Below are positions 14,165 to 27,500 of a stretch of DNA of 64,000 bases, one piece after another; within the stretch, counting starts at the first letter, position 1; every line of letters starts with the position of its first letter. The notes beneath the pieces are model-generated. The model did not search any database. It saw only the letters and a list, made by a program, of their open reading frames with translations, and was not told the DNA's origin. The DNA comes from Epiperipatus broadwayi (lineage: Eukaryota; Onychophora; Udeonychophora; Euonychophora; Peripatidae): NCBI GenBank assembly GCA_028023455.1, contig JAQFVV010000184.1, positions 1,922,001 through 1,986,000 of the forward strand, given 5' to 3'. The translations under genes and the position numbers were made by a program.

Positions 14165-14270
14165 TCATTCCACAAATTAGTTGAGACAATCAGTTCCACA
14201 AATTAATTGAGTGAGATCAGTTCACAAAGTTAATGAGAGAGTGCAGTTCGGAAATTAATTGAGTCAGTTA
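14165..14270 (+). repeat. diverged ~33-bp repeats after the TATA box
   Basis: Three to four copies of a CAGTTC(C)ACAAATTAATTGAG-like unit lie just downstream of the TATA box. They are present in both arms, so they predate the duplication of the arms. Confidence 0.5.
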
Positions 14271-14985
14271 AGAAACAAAATGCAGTGCTGAGAATATTTT
14301 GGAACGCACGTTCACCTCCAGCCCAGATGTCCGAGAAAACAGCAGATCTGCCCGTGAAATAATGTCAGCTTAACATCTTAGAAAATCTCCGTCAGTATCT
14401 ATTTGTCTCCGATAGCAATAATCGTGAAAATCAGGAAACTCAGCAAGGAAACGTCCCAGCCAGCTGGTAAGCATTTATAATGGAAATATCCTCACCGAAA
14501 GCAGCCTCCAAAGAACAAAATTCTACGTCAACATTCAAAATCCTAGATAAAACATTTGCTTATTTTCGTTTATACTGTAATAGCCATTGCATTTCATTAA
14601 TTCGTGTGAATCCTCCAAGAGTCTAATTATATGAACTCGATATCATACATAAATGAACTATTGATATGTGTGTGATTAAATTTCAAATGCTATGTAGTCC
14701 TTTATTATCATTATTATGTGTGTGCTTTACACCGCCCTTCCTTTTGAGATTAAAATGCGTCATTTTTGACCATTTTATCTCTGACAACATTAAATCTTAA
14801 TTTATTATTCTTTCTAAGTTTGCTTTTTGGTATCTTTTCCTTTCCATACTAAGAGCAATCTCCAATTATGCTTTTCTTCTTTCTATGCTGGTAACATTGC
14901 TTACAATGTTCGTCCTGGATAATGACCACGAGGACAAATTAAATTTGTGGCACAGGGATCTTTTGTAAACGAAGCTTCGGCTGCT

Positions 14986-15173
14986 GATTCTCTTGATCGG
15001 ACTTTGACTAAGAAAAGGTGGCTGCAAATGGCAGGAATTTCAACTGTCCATTTTCGACTTACGCCCTGGAAAACGATTGCCGATTCTCTTGATCGGACTT
15101 TGACTAAGCAGCTACAATGGCAGGAATTTTCAACTGTCCACTTCCGACTTACGCTTTGGAAAACGAGGTACGA
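14986..15173 (+). repeat. two tandem ~96-bp units
   Basis: GATTCTCTTGATCGG-TTTGACTAAG...GGAAAACGA occurs twice (from 14986 and from 15082) with several differences. It lies in the interior of the inverted-LTR element. It has an open frame on both strands for about 85-100 codons, but no family is recognised. Confidence 0.7.
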
Positions 15174-15209
15174 GATATGGGGATTCTCCCCCGAAAAGTG
15201 ACTCACGAC

Positions 15210-16190
15210 TTACTCTGGTTGTTGCCAGTGCATTTTTTTTTAAAAGAGGAATGATCCCGGCCAATCCGTTACGGGTACTAGAATTTATCCAGTCGAGAGC
15301 TTTAAACTTAACCTTAACTAAAACACTTCTATACTATCCTCATCCCTTTAGATTCGAACCCTTATACGCTCCTAATACAACTTAGATTGACTTTCATTTA
15401 TATTATTTTAACCTTTCAATATTATTTTTAACTACACATGAACATTACTTTAACATATTTATTTATATTATTCTGAACTATTACGAACATTATCTTACAT
15501 ATTTATTTAACTTACAATATTATTCTAAACTATCACGGACATCAATTTACATATTTATTTATATTACGATATTACTTTTAACCCATTACTTTAACTTATA
15601 TATTAACGTGCATGTACTCAGAAAAAAACTATTTTGCTTTATTGTGATTCATTCATTATTATTTTACTAGAGATTTTTTTTTTTATCTTGATTATTTTAA
15701 ACAATTTATTTACATCCTTTTCTTAACATACGGTATTCAAAACAAACTTTTATTTTAACATGCGTATATTCAAAGAACTATTTTATTTTACTACGAATAT
15801 TTTATTTATTTTCTACCGATATATTATACTTATTTATTTAACTTGTTTTTATTTTATGTATTTCCGTTATTTTATTCATTTATTTACATCTACAACTTTA
15901 CTTTTATATCATTAATTTGACCCATTTATTTAACTTGATTTTATTGATTTTTATTTATTTGAACTGTTTATTTACGAACATTTCCTTAATTAATATGTGC
16001 GTGGAGAAAAAAAATCTTTTATTTTGCGAAGCCTCCGTTATTATTATTTGACAAAACAATCCATCATTTTTAAATTTATTGTCTTAAGTTTTAAATAGAA
16101 GTTTCAGATTTACTTTATTAGATTTATTTACTTTAGAATAATCATATTCGTGCTCATTGTCCATTTCCGGTCCTTTTTGTTTATTTCCTT
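15210..16190. other. internal AT-rich part of the inverted-LTR element
   Basis: No protein-like frames recognised. It is a thymine/adenine-rich stretch with many ATTTATTTA-like words, presumably decayed element interior. Confidence 0.4.
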
Positions 16191-16192
16191 TC

Positions 16193-16623
16193 CTATTCTG
16201 CCCGTTTACTATCTTTTAAATATGTCCGGTGGTTCCTTCTTTCTGTAATTATATGACCTAAAACCTTGACCTTTTCCTGCAGCTCCTCCCCCCAATAGTT
16301 TGCCAACAACGAACACTTGTATTCACCGAATGTTGTCGGTTTTACACGTAATGAATTCCACCAGAGTTGGGCTTCTCCCTGTATGTGACTGCAAGCTAAA
16401 GCAATTCTTGCTCCCTCGCTTAAACTATTCAAAGTGCAATAACGTTCCAAGCTAAGTGATCACTCGGATTCTCCCCTCTGTTCCCTGAGAATGCTTTTAT
16501 CTTTAGCAGCTGATTTACTGCCTCCATTTTATGTATGTGCACCCATGTTTTCCCATTCTCATGTTCTCTTTCTAACACCTCTACTCTTTTTATTACTTCC
16601 TCCAGCTCTATATCTTTTCCCAT
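16193..16623 (-). pseudogene. retrotransposon gag fragment, frameshifted
   Basis: Two overlapping frames. 16623-16429 starts MGKDIELEEVIKRVEVLERE (coiled-coil-like) and reaches ENPSDHLAW. 16450-16193 continues with LSEGARIALACSHIQGEAQL and WWNS. The A-(x)-HxQGEAQLWW motif is typical of retrotransposon gag capsid domains. A frameshift near 16440 separates the halves and the second ends at a stop at 16193. No zinc knuckle, protease or RT follows toward 14726, so only gag survives. Confidence 0.7.
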
Positions 16624-17190
16624 TTTGACACCATGTATTTTATTTTTTATTTCAAACTAGCGCTTACGTTAGACTAAATTTACTATACGATTTATTTATT
16701 TTTTCTTACTAATACGGAAACTCACGTTAACTCCAGCCTTTTGTCCTTTTCACTACCCGCTCTTAATGCTTTAACTCCGCCCATAACACCCAATTGACTC
16801 TGATTTGATAGCATAAATGTCAAAATCTCTTTTCATTTCGAAAAAAAAAAGAAAGTTTCGGTCAATTCTTTTTTTTTTTTAAATTAAAACACTTTTACAT
16901 ACGTAATTTAACTTTTGTATAAAACAAATTTTTCAAACAAGAAACAAAGTACCTCGTTACTATTGTTTCTTAGGTTTAGCCCCACAGTTGGGTCTAGCCA
17001 TTGAACCGTGTTCGAATATGTGGATTCGAATCACCGGCCTCTTAGGCAGAGAAGAACATACTCGGAGAGTATGTATGCCCAAACGATAGCTATAAAGTAT
17101 ATAACTAACGTTACATTTCCAGGACATAACTTCTTCTCGACTGTTGAGTTCAACACAAAGTTCAAAGCACTTTTTTTTGTTTGTGTATAA
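16624..17190 (-). other. leader between PBS-like site and gag
   Basis: Contains a tRNA-like stretch with two TTCGAAT words (17010-17035) but no complete tRNA fold. The short open frame here (VDSNHRP...) is of the kind produced by tRNA-like sequence and is not treated as a gene. Confidence 0.3.
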
Positions 17191-17202
17191 ACACGGGCGC
17201 CA
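17191..17202 (-). other. candidate primer-binding site
   Basis: The minus strand reads TGGCGCCCGTGT, a typical tRNA 3'-end complement start. It lies between the right arm and gag, as expected for a minus-oriented retrotransposon. Confidence 0.5.
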
Positions 17203-17589
17203 GCTATCTATTCAAGGATGTATAAATAATGCACTTTAAGCAATGGCCACTAACTCAACGCCTAAATCCACGACTAGCTCAGTTGTTTGTAATCACTAAT
17301 AGATTATACTTAATTAGTGGTTAAAAGACTTGATAAAAGGGAATTGATAAAAAGAATTGTAAAAGAATTGATAAAAAGAATTGACCGACAAATAAAGTTT
17401 AATTTTAAAGATAATTTATTAACTAACATTTATTTACTAAATTTAAACATTTTTATAATTCTAATAAAACACACGCATATTTTTAATTAACATTTCTAAA
17501 TAGTCTAAATATTCCTATAGATTCAATAACAGAACACTCTAATTTAACTAATAAATATTGATATAATGATCACGCACATATTAACTCAT

Positions 17590-18653
17590 GCACACACATA
17601 ATAATGATAATAAAGGACTACATAGCATTTGAAATTTAATCACACACATATCAATAGTTCATTTATGTATGATATCGAGTTCATATAATTAGACTCTTGG
17701 AGGATTCGCATGAATTAATGAAATGCAATGGCTATTACAGTATAAACGAAAATAAGCAAATGTTTTACCTAGGATTTTGAATGTTGACGTAGAATTTTGT
17801 TCTTTGGAGGCTGCTTTCGGTGAGGATATTTCCATTATAAATGCTTACCAGCCGGCTGGGACGTTTCCTTGCTGAGTTTCCTGATTTTCACGATTATTGC
17901 TATCGGAGACAAATAGATACTGACGGAGATTTTCTAAGATGTTAAGCTGACATTATTTCACGGGCAGATCTGCTGTTTTCTCGGACATCTGGGCTGGAGG
18001 TGAACGTGCGTTCCAAAATATTCTCAGCACTGCATTTTGTTTCTTAACTGACTCAATTAATTTCCGAACTGCACTCTCTCAATAACTTTGTGAACTGATC
18101 TCACTCAATTAATTTGTGGAACTGATTGTCTCAACTAATTTGTGGAATGAAATACTGTCCGATAAAAAAAGTCTATTTATACCTGCGCCTTGTTGTCTTT
18201 CTGATATCTCCGGCAAAGATCTGTTGTCAAATTCCTTATCAATTAATCCTTTGATAAACGTGTTTTGGAAGATTGCTTAATTAGTAATAGCCATGCAGAG
18301 ATGTTGCTTTATATTTTAATTAATAACCATTGCCGTGTTTTTTAATAATAATCCTCTTTAACTTTATAATAACATTTATTCTATTGTTGACAATCGCACA
18401 TATATACGGTCATATATTAGTTTTAACATTATTTTTTCATTTAATTAAACTTGAATGAAAAGAGATTTGCATGTTTTAACCCTTTAAATTATATTTTTAC
18501 GAATACTAAAAAAAAACTATTTAATTCTTATCTTTTTCGAAAACAAGCTGCAATAAATTCTTCAACATTTAATTTTATGTTTTTCTTTTATGAAAGATTA
18601 CTTTAATAATAATTTTAGATAAAATTATATGTGCCTATATCAATATAGGTACA
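17590..18653 (-). repeat. right arm (LTR-like) of the inverted pair
   Basis: Reverse-complement copy of 13663-14725. In minus orientation it leads directly toward the PBS-like site and gag, so this is the arm in normal 5' LTR position; the LTR may continue to about 17203. Confidence 0.9.
18174..18181 (-). promoter_or_regulatory. TATA box in right LTR-like arm
   Basis: The minus strand reads TATAAATA, the counterpart of 14135-14142, and points toward the gag fragment. Confidence 0.55.
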
Positions 18654-18719
18654 ATATATATATATCATACAACCATAAAACATTATATATATATTTAAAA
18701 GAAATGAGATAGATACTAT

Positions 18720-19740
18720 AAAGAATTTGACATAATGGTTTATTAATAATTTTACTTCACTGTTATATTCAAAGTTGCAACCACTTCAGCCTAATAGTAT
18801 ACAAAATGAAGGAAAGTAACATTCATTCATTAGTAGCAATTAATTTTATTTAATTATACTATTCAGAGTTGAATGATATTCATCTTTGGTTTAAAAAGAA
18901 AGGAAGAGATAAGTGACATTCATTAGAAGAATAAACTTTCTTAAATATAAAATTATTAATTACAGGGAATCCATTATTTGAAAGACAATTAGCAATATGA
19001 AGATTCAAATTTATAAAACTGTTTTTAATGTGGTCATTTTCTGTAAATATGATTATACAAAGATGAATTTTATTTCATTACAATAAGTTTATAATTTTTA
19101 ATACAATAATACTTCTCTTTTTAGCATTTTTTCAAGCAATTTCATCTGAACTCGTAGCTTTCATCAGAAATATTTTTTATATAAAAATTTGACTGATCTG
19201 CCATCTCCACAAAAGATTACTCAGATCTCTGGTTAAGACTGATTTTCTGTTGAAACAAAAAAAAAAAAAAAATTTCTTGAAAAAATGCAAAAAAAAAGAA
19301 GTGGTTTTATGACAAATAATTTGAGCAATAGAGATATTAAAGACTATGAATTATTTATAATTTTTCCAACTTAAATAAAATCTTGCAGAATGTAATCATA
19401 GATTTATAAACAAATTTAGTCAATCTAAAATCAGAATAATTTATAATAAAATTTATGTTAATCAAATTTATGGGCATTACAATGAATAAATTAAAATTAA
19501 AAAAATGGATAATCATTTATTTAGATGAATTGGGCATTCATTAAAATAAATTGAAGCTTCAATATTATATTTAAAGGAATTATGGTTTCTATTATTAAAA
19601 AAATAATTTGTGTAATCAAACCAAGATGATTCAAATCATTTAAAAATTATACTACATTATTTTAGTTGTCATAATAACTTAAATCAAGTTTAATTGCTTA
19701 ATGACTTTTTGTTATTGTATTTACTTTGACTTTTATAATA
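18720..19740. other. AT-rich DNA, no gene seen
   Basis: Poly-A tracts near 19260; otherwise nothing recognised. Confidence 0.4.
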
Positions 19741-19744
19741 TACT

Positions 19745-20490
19745 AGCTGTCCTTGCAGTTTCGCTTGTGTTAGTAAAAAATCAAATTTTTAAAAACCATT
19801 AAGTACCATAAAGCAAAAATCCATAGCCTGTGTAATTCTTAAAAAAGAAAAATTATGCAAGATTGGTGCAATATTTGTTGAATTATTAAATTAACAAACT
19901 TTTCAAATTTATATATATAAAGATAATGATAAAGGAAAGGATTAGTGATAACTTATGCACAATAGAGCCATCTTATAAATATTCCTGGTATTTCTGATTG
20001 TTGACTGAAAATCCTTTAATCCTAATTGAAATATTTGAATTATACACTTATTGCTGATTCTCATTTTTACACAATTCTTTTAACATATTTGCCAAGTTTA
20101 GGCAGATGATCAATCTCTTAGACATGGTTTTTTAAAATTACTTTTTAAAAATAATAGCAGCATAATAAATTAACAATATTCAAGTAAATACTTTATAAAG
20201 TATTTTAAACAGTATTAAAATTTATCAATTATTTTCAATAATCTTTCAAGTATATTCAAAGTGTTTGTTACTTAATAACTCCAGAAATAATGTTCAAATT
20301 TTAGAAAATATTACTTTTAGATCAGGAAAAATTCCCTAGATGCCACTGTTAGTACCAACTTTCAAATTTTATATCAGCAATATTTTTCAAACAATTAAAT
20401 ACTATCATGCAAAAATCCCCCCCCCTGCCCAAAGAAAAATCATACAAAATCCATCAAGATTGGTGCAATATTTATTATTAACAAATTTAT
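19745..20490 (+). repeat. dispersed repeat, two related segments
   Basis: ACTAGCTGTCCTTGCAGTTTCGC opens the first segment (19745-19900). GCAAAAATCC...AGATTGGTGCAATATTTRTT occurs in both segments (about 19815-19875 and 20410-20475). It resembles widespread invertebrate repeat tails beginning CTAGCTG, but no coding part was seen. Confidence 0.45.
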
Positions 20491-22280
20491 ATACATAATA
20501 GTGTGTGAAAACCTACATTGTTGTTTATATTTCACTTGACAATTTTTGAGAACTTGTTCATTAAAATTTTATTTATTTTTATATGCCAAGTTTTTAACTT
20601 GATGTTATATGCTATATTACAAATATAGATATAAATTTTATTTTTTATTCACATTCTTCTGATTCCATTCAATGATACTATAATTTATGTATATATGAAA
20701 TATGATAATTTTAAAACTTTATATTATATATATTTGTAATGTAGATCAGAAAGGATAATGAGCTAAGAAAATCAATAATTAGAAATGCAAAAATATACAG
20801 GCTTTTATATTTTAAGAATTGTTTTGATTTTTCATATTCAGAAGAGACCTTTTGATATTTTCATAATTGTAGCAGTTCTAAAAACAGCTCTCGAATATTA
20901 AGAATCTAAAAAGAAAAAAAAGCTATTTATAAAATATTAGCAAAGTAACTCTCTTTGCTTTCTTGCAATCATGAGATATTAAGTGCTAGGTTAAAATGAA
21001 ATATATGGAAGACAAAGGATAAAATGTGATGTGAATTAAAAGTATTTAATTTTCTGTATATATATACATTAATGATTTTTAAAATTTTAATGATAAACCA
21101 TGGGCTTAGTACTTGTAAGAATGTGACATCTTTCATGCCTGTAGTGAAGGTTACCACATAGCATTATATTTTTACAATTAGCATATTGACACCTTACTTG
21201 ATTAATACAAATAAAACTGGGATCTATATTCTCCTCCTAAAAATACCTAGAACTAATACCATAGGGTGACTGGCTGTTACTTTTTAAAAAAATTATCATT
21301 TGTATAAAATTTTGAAGATAACAAACTTCTCATTGAGTATGTTTGATAAATACCTGTTTATATTTTCGAGAAGTCAGAACAAATATTTGAATAATTTGCA
21401 TTTGGTAAGGTATATAAACGAATTTTTCTGTAGTCGTTGTATGAATTCCTTGTTTAGATTAAATCATTATAAACTTGGATGCATACATAATCAAAACAAT
21501 GATTCTAATGAATTATGTTGTAGGAAATCCGAATGCAAAACAAAATTCATATTACATGATCAATTGTGATGAAAATTAGACAGATCATTAATTAAAATAA
21601 TTATATTAAAAATCAGTTCTATTCTAAATAAATTGCTACAAAATTTGAGCGTGTTTTTTAGAAGTATATTTTGTTCATACTAGAGTTCAAAAACTATTTG
21701 GACATTATAAAGAGATGCAATTATTCTCTTATAGAGTGGCTTATGAATAAAAATATTATTAGATTCATTTAAATAAAAATATCCTCATTAATGAAATTAA
21801 GAATATCTTTTTGTAAATTTAAAAATAATTTATAGTTCCTGATATCTTGGAGAAATTTTTAAAAAGTACCTTTCAAAATCAATGGAATCTTTTAAAAAAC
21901 ATATCCCATAAAGCTGTTCCAATTAAACAATGTTTTTAGTATTCCAATTTATAAAAATTGTGAAGTTAAAGAAGATTCCAGTGATTATCATGGGAAATCA
22001 TTGTTATCCACTACAATATGTATTCAATGATTTTGTTGAATAAGTTACTTTCACTCATAAACAAGCAATTAACAGACTTGATGTAGTTTTAGAGAATTAA
22101 AATCTTTAAATTGATTTTGTTGTGATGCAAACCTATAATGGTGAGCAAAAATACAATTTGAGTACTGTTTTTATTAATTTGGTTAAGATATTGGTCTCGA
22201 TTAATAGATCTTATTTGTGATAATGCTTGAACTTAATCGTTTGTATGATGAAGTTTATTCATATTTTGTTTTCTATACAA
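20491..22280. other. AT-rich DNA with one odd frame
   Basis: 21300-21569 (+) is open for 89 codons and contains FFCSRCMNSLFRLNHYKLGC, a zinc-finger-like C-x2-C/H/C arrangement. It could be a scrap of a transposon-encoded protein, but it is not assigned. Confidence 0.25.
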
Positions 22281-22285
22281 TAGGC

Positions 22286-24560
22286 CAAGAGTTCCCAAAG
22301 TGGTCGATAGTTTCATTAAAAAAAATTTGGAAGTCAACAACAGCAAAAGTAGATCCTCTTACTACTGCTAATTGTTTGTTATTTCAAAATATCCGATTCC
22401 AAGAGGTACCTAATTAAGAAGTAAAATAATAAAAAAAAATTTTGATAAAAATAATTACATATCAAACTTGTAACAAAAACGGAGCGTCATTAAGAGCCAC
22501 ATGTAAAAATGCTTGAAAACACATGGAGCACAAACATGTCTGTGCATTGTCTTATCAAAGCAAGTGCAGACATGAAAACTATTGCATGTCTGCAGTTGCT
22601 TATGGTGGGATAAGATGATATTAACAGAATCTATCAGCCTTCTACTGTCATAAAACACTATAAATTGGTTCATTTGATGTGACATGTACTTATTTGTGAT
22701 TTGAACTTTGAATTATTGAGGAATAATATTACAAAAAGAAAATCGGGATACAATTTTTATTAGAGTTTGAACAAAAATCTTGTTGCAAGTAAGTACATAC
22801 TTGTTTTTTTTATCACAGGGGCTGTTGAAATTGTTTGTTAATAAAAGTTATTTCTTATGATAATATGACTGAACCAACAAAGAAATGCAGACAGTAAAGC
22901 TAGGACTATTTGAAGCTAGAATTTGTCCTGTCATTATCAAATAAATATTAACAATGTGCATCATATGTGAAAAAGTCTTTACCAATGATGCTATGAAATC
23001 ATCAAAACTAGCAGATCACTTGAACAGAATTCACCCTGACAAAAATGAGATTTATCATACTTTTAATCACTTAAAGATAAAATTCTGAAGAGAATTATGA
23101 TAGATGTTTGTTTTGTCATCGAAGCAAAATGATGCTGGATTAAGGGCGTCATACAATATATCCCTATTCATTGTGAAGTCTGGAGTCGCACACCAAAGGG
23201 GAGAAAAATATTGAATACTGTACTCCACAAACCTGCACAAGATGTTATAAAAAGAATTACTTTGAGCAATAACACAGTTCAAAGACATAGTGATGAAATG
23301 AGTTATAACATGTAAAACTGTGTAATTATTTGCAAAAAAAGTTTTTTCCCCTCCAATTGAACGAGTCAACATTACCCAATAATGATGCTTTGTTGCTGGT
23401 GCATGTTTACCTTATTCAATATCAGGAAATGCATGAAGCTGCTTTTTGCTAGAACTTTAGAATCTGAAACCAGAGGCAAATCAATTTTTAATTTAAAGAA
23501 GCTATTTTTCAGGGGGAAAAGTGATTCCATTGGCAAGCACCAGCTATGGTTGGTCCTTATCAGTTTCATAAGTTATGTGAAACAACATGTATCTGATACT
23601 TATAGTTCACTGCATAATCTATAGGTAATATTTAATAGCCAAGAACCTTAGTGACAAATTGCACCTATCACTTGTATTATAAAAGTTGTGAACAAAATTC
23701 AAAGTAACGCTTTGAACACTAAACTGTTCATTCGATTATGCTAGGAAAACGATGAAGATTTCTATCAATTGGTTCTCCACATTGAAGTCCGCTGGCTTTC
23801 AAAATGTATGTTTGACAAGATCTTTTGCACTTTTCAATGCTTTAGTTTTTGGAAGACGAGGATTCGTTTGAAAGAAAATTTACGAGTAAAACACATATTG
23901 CTTACCCCCCCTCCCAACTGATTTATTTGGCAAATTTAATGTTATACAACTTCAATGAGACAATTTGAATCTCATCAAAGCAAAATCGATCATATTGGCT
24001 TTTGTTGCCAGATTGTTTTTTAAGCAAAATATTGCAAGATCTGAACTTTCTCTATTCCCCAACTTATTTAAGATAAGCACAATCTAAGAAGAAAACATCT
24101 TGCTGTATATCAACCACTTGGGGACTATTCACTTAGATTTCAAAACTAGATTCGGAGATATTCTATCATTGGAAATACTGGACTAGATAATAAAAGCATA
24201 CACTACAGTGCAGAGCCAAATATAATTTTTCAAGATGAACTGATAACCCATCAGCACAAATGAGGATCTCAAGGTACAATTCAAACAGGGTTATCAAAAG
24301 TCTTGGCTGAAACCAAGATATTCCACTTCTGTGGTTCTATGGACTGTTGTACAAAAGTATTTGCTGGCATTTCCATCATCATATCTGGTAGAGGCTTCAG
24401 TGTAGTTTTAAACCCAAACGCAGACATTGATTGCATATCACTGAACATGGAGATTTGAGAATGCAACTCACTAATTTAAAACCGGACATAAATTGTTGAC
24501 AGATTACCAGATACATCCATCTTATTACATTCAGTTTTCCAAATTAATTTATTTGGTATT
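22286..24560 (+). mobile_element. hAT transposon relic with ZBED/BED-finger transposase
   Basis: A possible 5' terminal repeat, CAAGAGTTCCCAAAG, lies at 22286. The transposase relic begins near 22900. The right terminal repeat was not found, so the 3' limit is approximate. It is an older DNA transposon, broken by several frameshifts. Confidence 0.6.
22900..24480 (+). pseudogene. ZBED5/FAM200-like hAT transposase pseudogene
   Basis: A BED zinc finger is visible from 22954 (CIICEKVFTND...KLADHLNRIHP). Further recognisable blocks in shifting frames are ASYNISLFI near 23145, LSNNTVQRHSDEMS near 23265, ALLLVHVYLIQ near 23390, LFARTLESETRGKSIFNLKK near 23440-23500, then KVVNKIQSNALNTKLF and LHIEVRWLSKC near 23680-23810. 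These follow the order of hAT transposases domesticated elsewhere as ZBED5 and FAM200. At least four frame changes or stops show it is dead. The C-terminal dimerisation domain is very degraded after about 24100. Confidence 0.75.
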
Positions 24561-24564
24561 CTTA

Positions 24565-27500
24565 TAATTTTGATTAAAATCTTACTTTGTAATTTTATTG
24601 TTTAATTGTCTGAATATGTTGATTTTTTCACTCCATTTTTATATTTAATACTTATTTTGAATTTGCATATTTAATTCATAAATATCAAAAATGGAAAAAA
24701 AACTGCTCATATTTTTTTGCCTTAATTTTTGTTAGTGCAGGTTTCAATATTAAATGTAGCATAAGTTAAGGCCATATTCCTGTAACCTTTTTCAATTAAT
24801 AATTACATGTGATTAAAATGAAAGTTTGATATTTAGTGAAATATTTAAGAGTACTGTACATATTTAATAGAGTACTGTACAAATTTATTAATTTGAGTAA
24901 GTAAAGTAAATAACTAGAGGGTAGACAGTTTTAAGTTTTTGGAAAAGAGATCAACGGTCGAAAAAAGTTTGGGAAGTTTTGCAATAGTCTGACAAAATGT
25001 GTTATAACTGATGATGAAAAAATCAGACATTTGAAATGAAATTAAAATGAAACAAATCGGTGGAAATAATACAACTTTATTGTCCTTATGATCATTAATC
25101 AAACATCAAAATGCAATAAAATAGCAAATACAGCTTAAATGAATACAATGCAATCTATAAAATAAAATTTATTCCCTCTTGCTTAGTTTCAACTACCTGA
25201 CCTAGCAGTCATCATCTGTTACAATATTCAAATATATATATATAATCATACAAAAAAACATTGTAGGTATGGTGATTGCATTTAATTTAAACTGATTAAA
25301 GGCAAAAGCAAGAACATATTCATTTGTTTTTTAGATTTGTTGCTAATTATGCTATTTTTGACGATTCCCAAAAAATATTTACAGTATATTCTAAATGTAA
25401 CCTATAAAAACTTTATTTAATAAAAAATAAAAATCTCAAGCCCTCTACAAACCATAATGAAAAAATAATTTTCAGGTTTAATGGTTATCAATTTGAGAAC
25501 TTGAATCAATTTAAATATCTTATATTTTTAAAAAGAAATATGCATTTGAATATAAAGTGCAAAAACACATTCCAATGTCCTGCTGCTGAATTTATAAAAT
25601 CCATTACTTTGCCCAATTTATTATAAAGAAACAAAGCATGGATTTCATAAAAAAGGTTCCCCTCCCCCACCTTATGATAAATTTGAATAGTATTCATGAG
25701 TGAAGCAGATTCCATATACATTGTAAAGATTATCCCAAACATTCTCACAGGAAGTGCAATATTTATTGTCATTAGAAAGATATGATTATGAATAGAATAA
25801 TGACAATTAAGTGAGGTGTTGAAATAAATGAAGTTTACCACAAAAGTTAAAAGTAACCACAAGATGTCAAATAGATAAAAAGGATCTTCATGGACATATT
25901 TGTCTAATAATTGGTCATTTTTTATATATTAATGGAACTATTTCTATTTACAATATTATAATGATGATCTAAAATAAATAATATTGAATAACTACCTCTA
26001 ATGTTGATAAACTAAGTATTTGTAACCACATATTATTGTAAATCTCCAGGTAAAGTGCAAATGAATCTTGTGTTTACTAAAAGTTAAAATTACATTAGTT
26101 TCTAAAACTTATTGACAATTTTAATAGTAAAATAGAATTCATTATGTTAAAATCCATTTAAATGATATTTTATGATTCAAAAAAATTGTGATATCAGTGT
26201 AAAAACTGCTGACTTAATAAAATGTGAATAATCGATTGTAATCAAAATTGTCTTAAATTCTAAAGTGGAAAATGAATATACAATCACATGCATATATATT
26301 CAGGGATATTGCCTGGGATGCTTAAAATTTTAAAGCTATATAGAAAAAAACCTATGAATATGCTACAAAGTTACAAATTCATATTTTGAATGACTAATAT
26401 ACTGAAAAATATTGAAGTCTATTGTTATATTATCTGGGATATCAAAGTCAAATAAAACAATATCTATTAATAAAATGGCATCAAAAGCAATGATAACTCT
26501 AAAAAATATTTTTTCCAAAAAAAAAAAAAGTCAAAATCTTTCTCTTTATTTTATTGATACTATTTATATATAAACATTTTTTATATTACTGAGCACAAAT
26601 TCTCGATCTTCTGAGACTTTTTTAAATATTCAGTGGATTTCAGTATTTTTCACCATAACTAACTTCAGGTTAAAGTAATTGTCTCCTATTATTAATATTT
26701 GCACTTCCAAAAATAGTTTTGTAATTTAACAATTACAAAAACTCGGAGGCTTCATTCCATTCAATTACATCTTTAAATATCAATCAGGTTTTTCCGAGCT
26801 AGTTAGGTATATGCATCACTGAATAGGAATGTATTCAACAATAAAATTATTAAATGTTAAGTTATTCAGGTCTGAAAGTTACACATTGACCTTTTAAATC
26901 CATAAGGCAAAATAATCAAATAGTTCATAGCTTAGAGAATCGCATGGCTTCAATCTATGGATCTTTTGGACCTAGAGTACCATTGTTACTTCCAGCACTC
27001 AAATGTCACTTGACCACTAGGAATAAATAACGGCTATAGGATACTGATGTTTAAATAATTATATTATGTCTTTTGGTACTAATGAGGCTTAGACCTGGAG
27101 TTTGAAAGTCTACTGGATGAAAAAGATTAAGGCTTTATTTATTAGATAATGTAAGCAGACAATTTTATATCCGTTTTCTAAAAGAAATAGGATGCAATGA
27201 GAAGACATTGGAAAATATGATTTGATATGTAATAATTTCTGAAGCTTTGACTTTGTATACTATCTGCATCTAAATATATGTATAAACTTTACTTTTATGC
27301 AGCTAGTAATAAAAATAATTATCATCTGTTACTTATACCTAAAGACAGTTTTTTTTCATTGAATAAATGAAAACTGGCTTTTGGTATTTCATAATGATTA
27401 TGTATGTAATCTAGCTTCTTTAAAAATGTAAAAAATATTTTTAATTTAATAATAAACATCATTTTCTTGATATTAGATTAATCAGCCGAATAGTTAAATT

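Larger units (their letters stand above)
13663..14725 (+). repeat. left arm (LTR-like) of the inverted pair
   Basis: Matches the reverse complement of 17590-18653. The arms diverge at GTGTGTGC (14725). The outermost bases contain a near-palindrome, CCTATATTGATATAGG. It includes the TATA box at 14135-14142 and diverged ~33-bp repeats. Confidence 0.9.
13663..18653. mobile_element. rearranged LTR retrotransposon with inverted terminal arms
   Basis: Two ~1,063-bp arms (13663-14725 and 17590-18653) are near-perfect inverted copies (about ten differences noticed) and both have outer ends TGTACC/GGTACA. Between them lie a decayed gag on the minus strand and a candidate primer-binding site at 17191-17202. 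The arms carry an LTR-type TATA box. If the true LTR runs from 18653 to about 17203 (~1.45 kb), the left copy is an inverted LTR missing its last ~390 bp. No RT, integrase or transposase was seen. ATAT flanks both ends but the flanks are too AT-rich to call a target duplication. A DNA transposon with long inverted ends that captured gag is the alternative. Confidence 0.7.

Noticed and set aside
14901-15206. 101- and 84-codon frames on opposite strands
   Set aside because: They reflect the tandem 96-bp repeat; no protein family and no splice context.
17008-17190. 60-codon frame with VDSNHRP
   Set aside because: This type of peptide comes from tRNA-like sequence; the region is the leader of the retrotransposon.
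21300-21569. Zinc-finger-like frame as part of a Polinton-type polymerase
   Set aside because: One cysteine/histidine pattern is too little; no polymerase motifs were found downstream.
25506-25862. 118-codon frame as a host gene
   Set aside because: Hydrophobic AT-driven composition, no recognised domain, no start or splice context.
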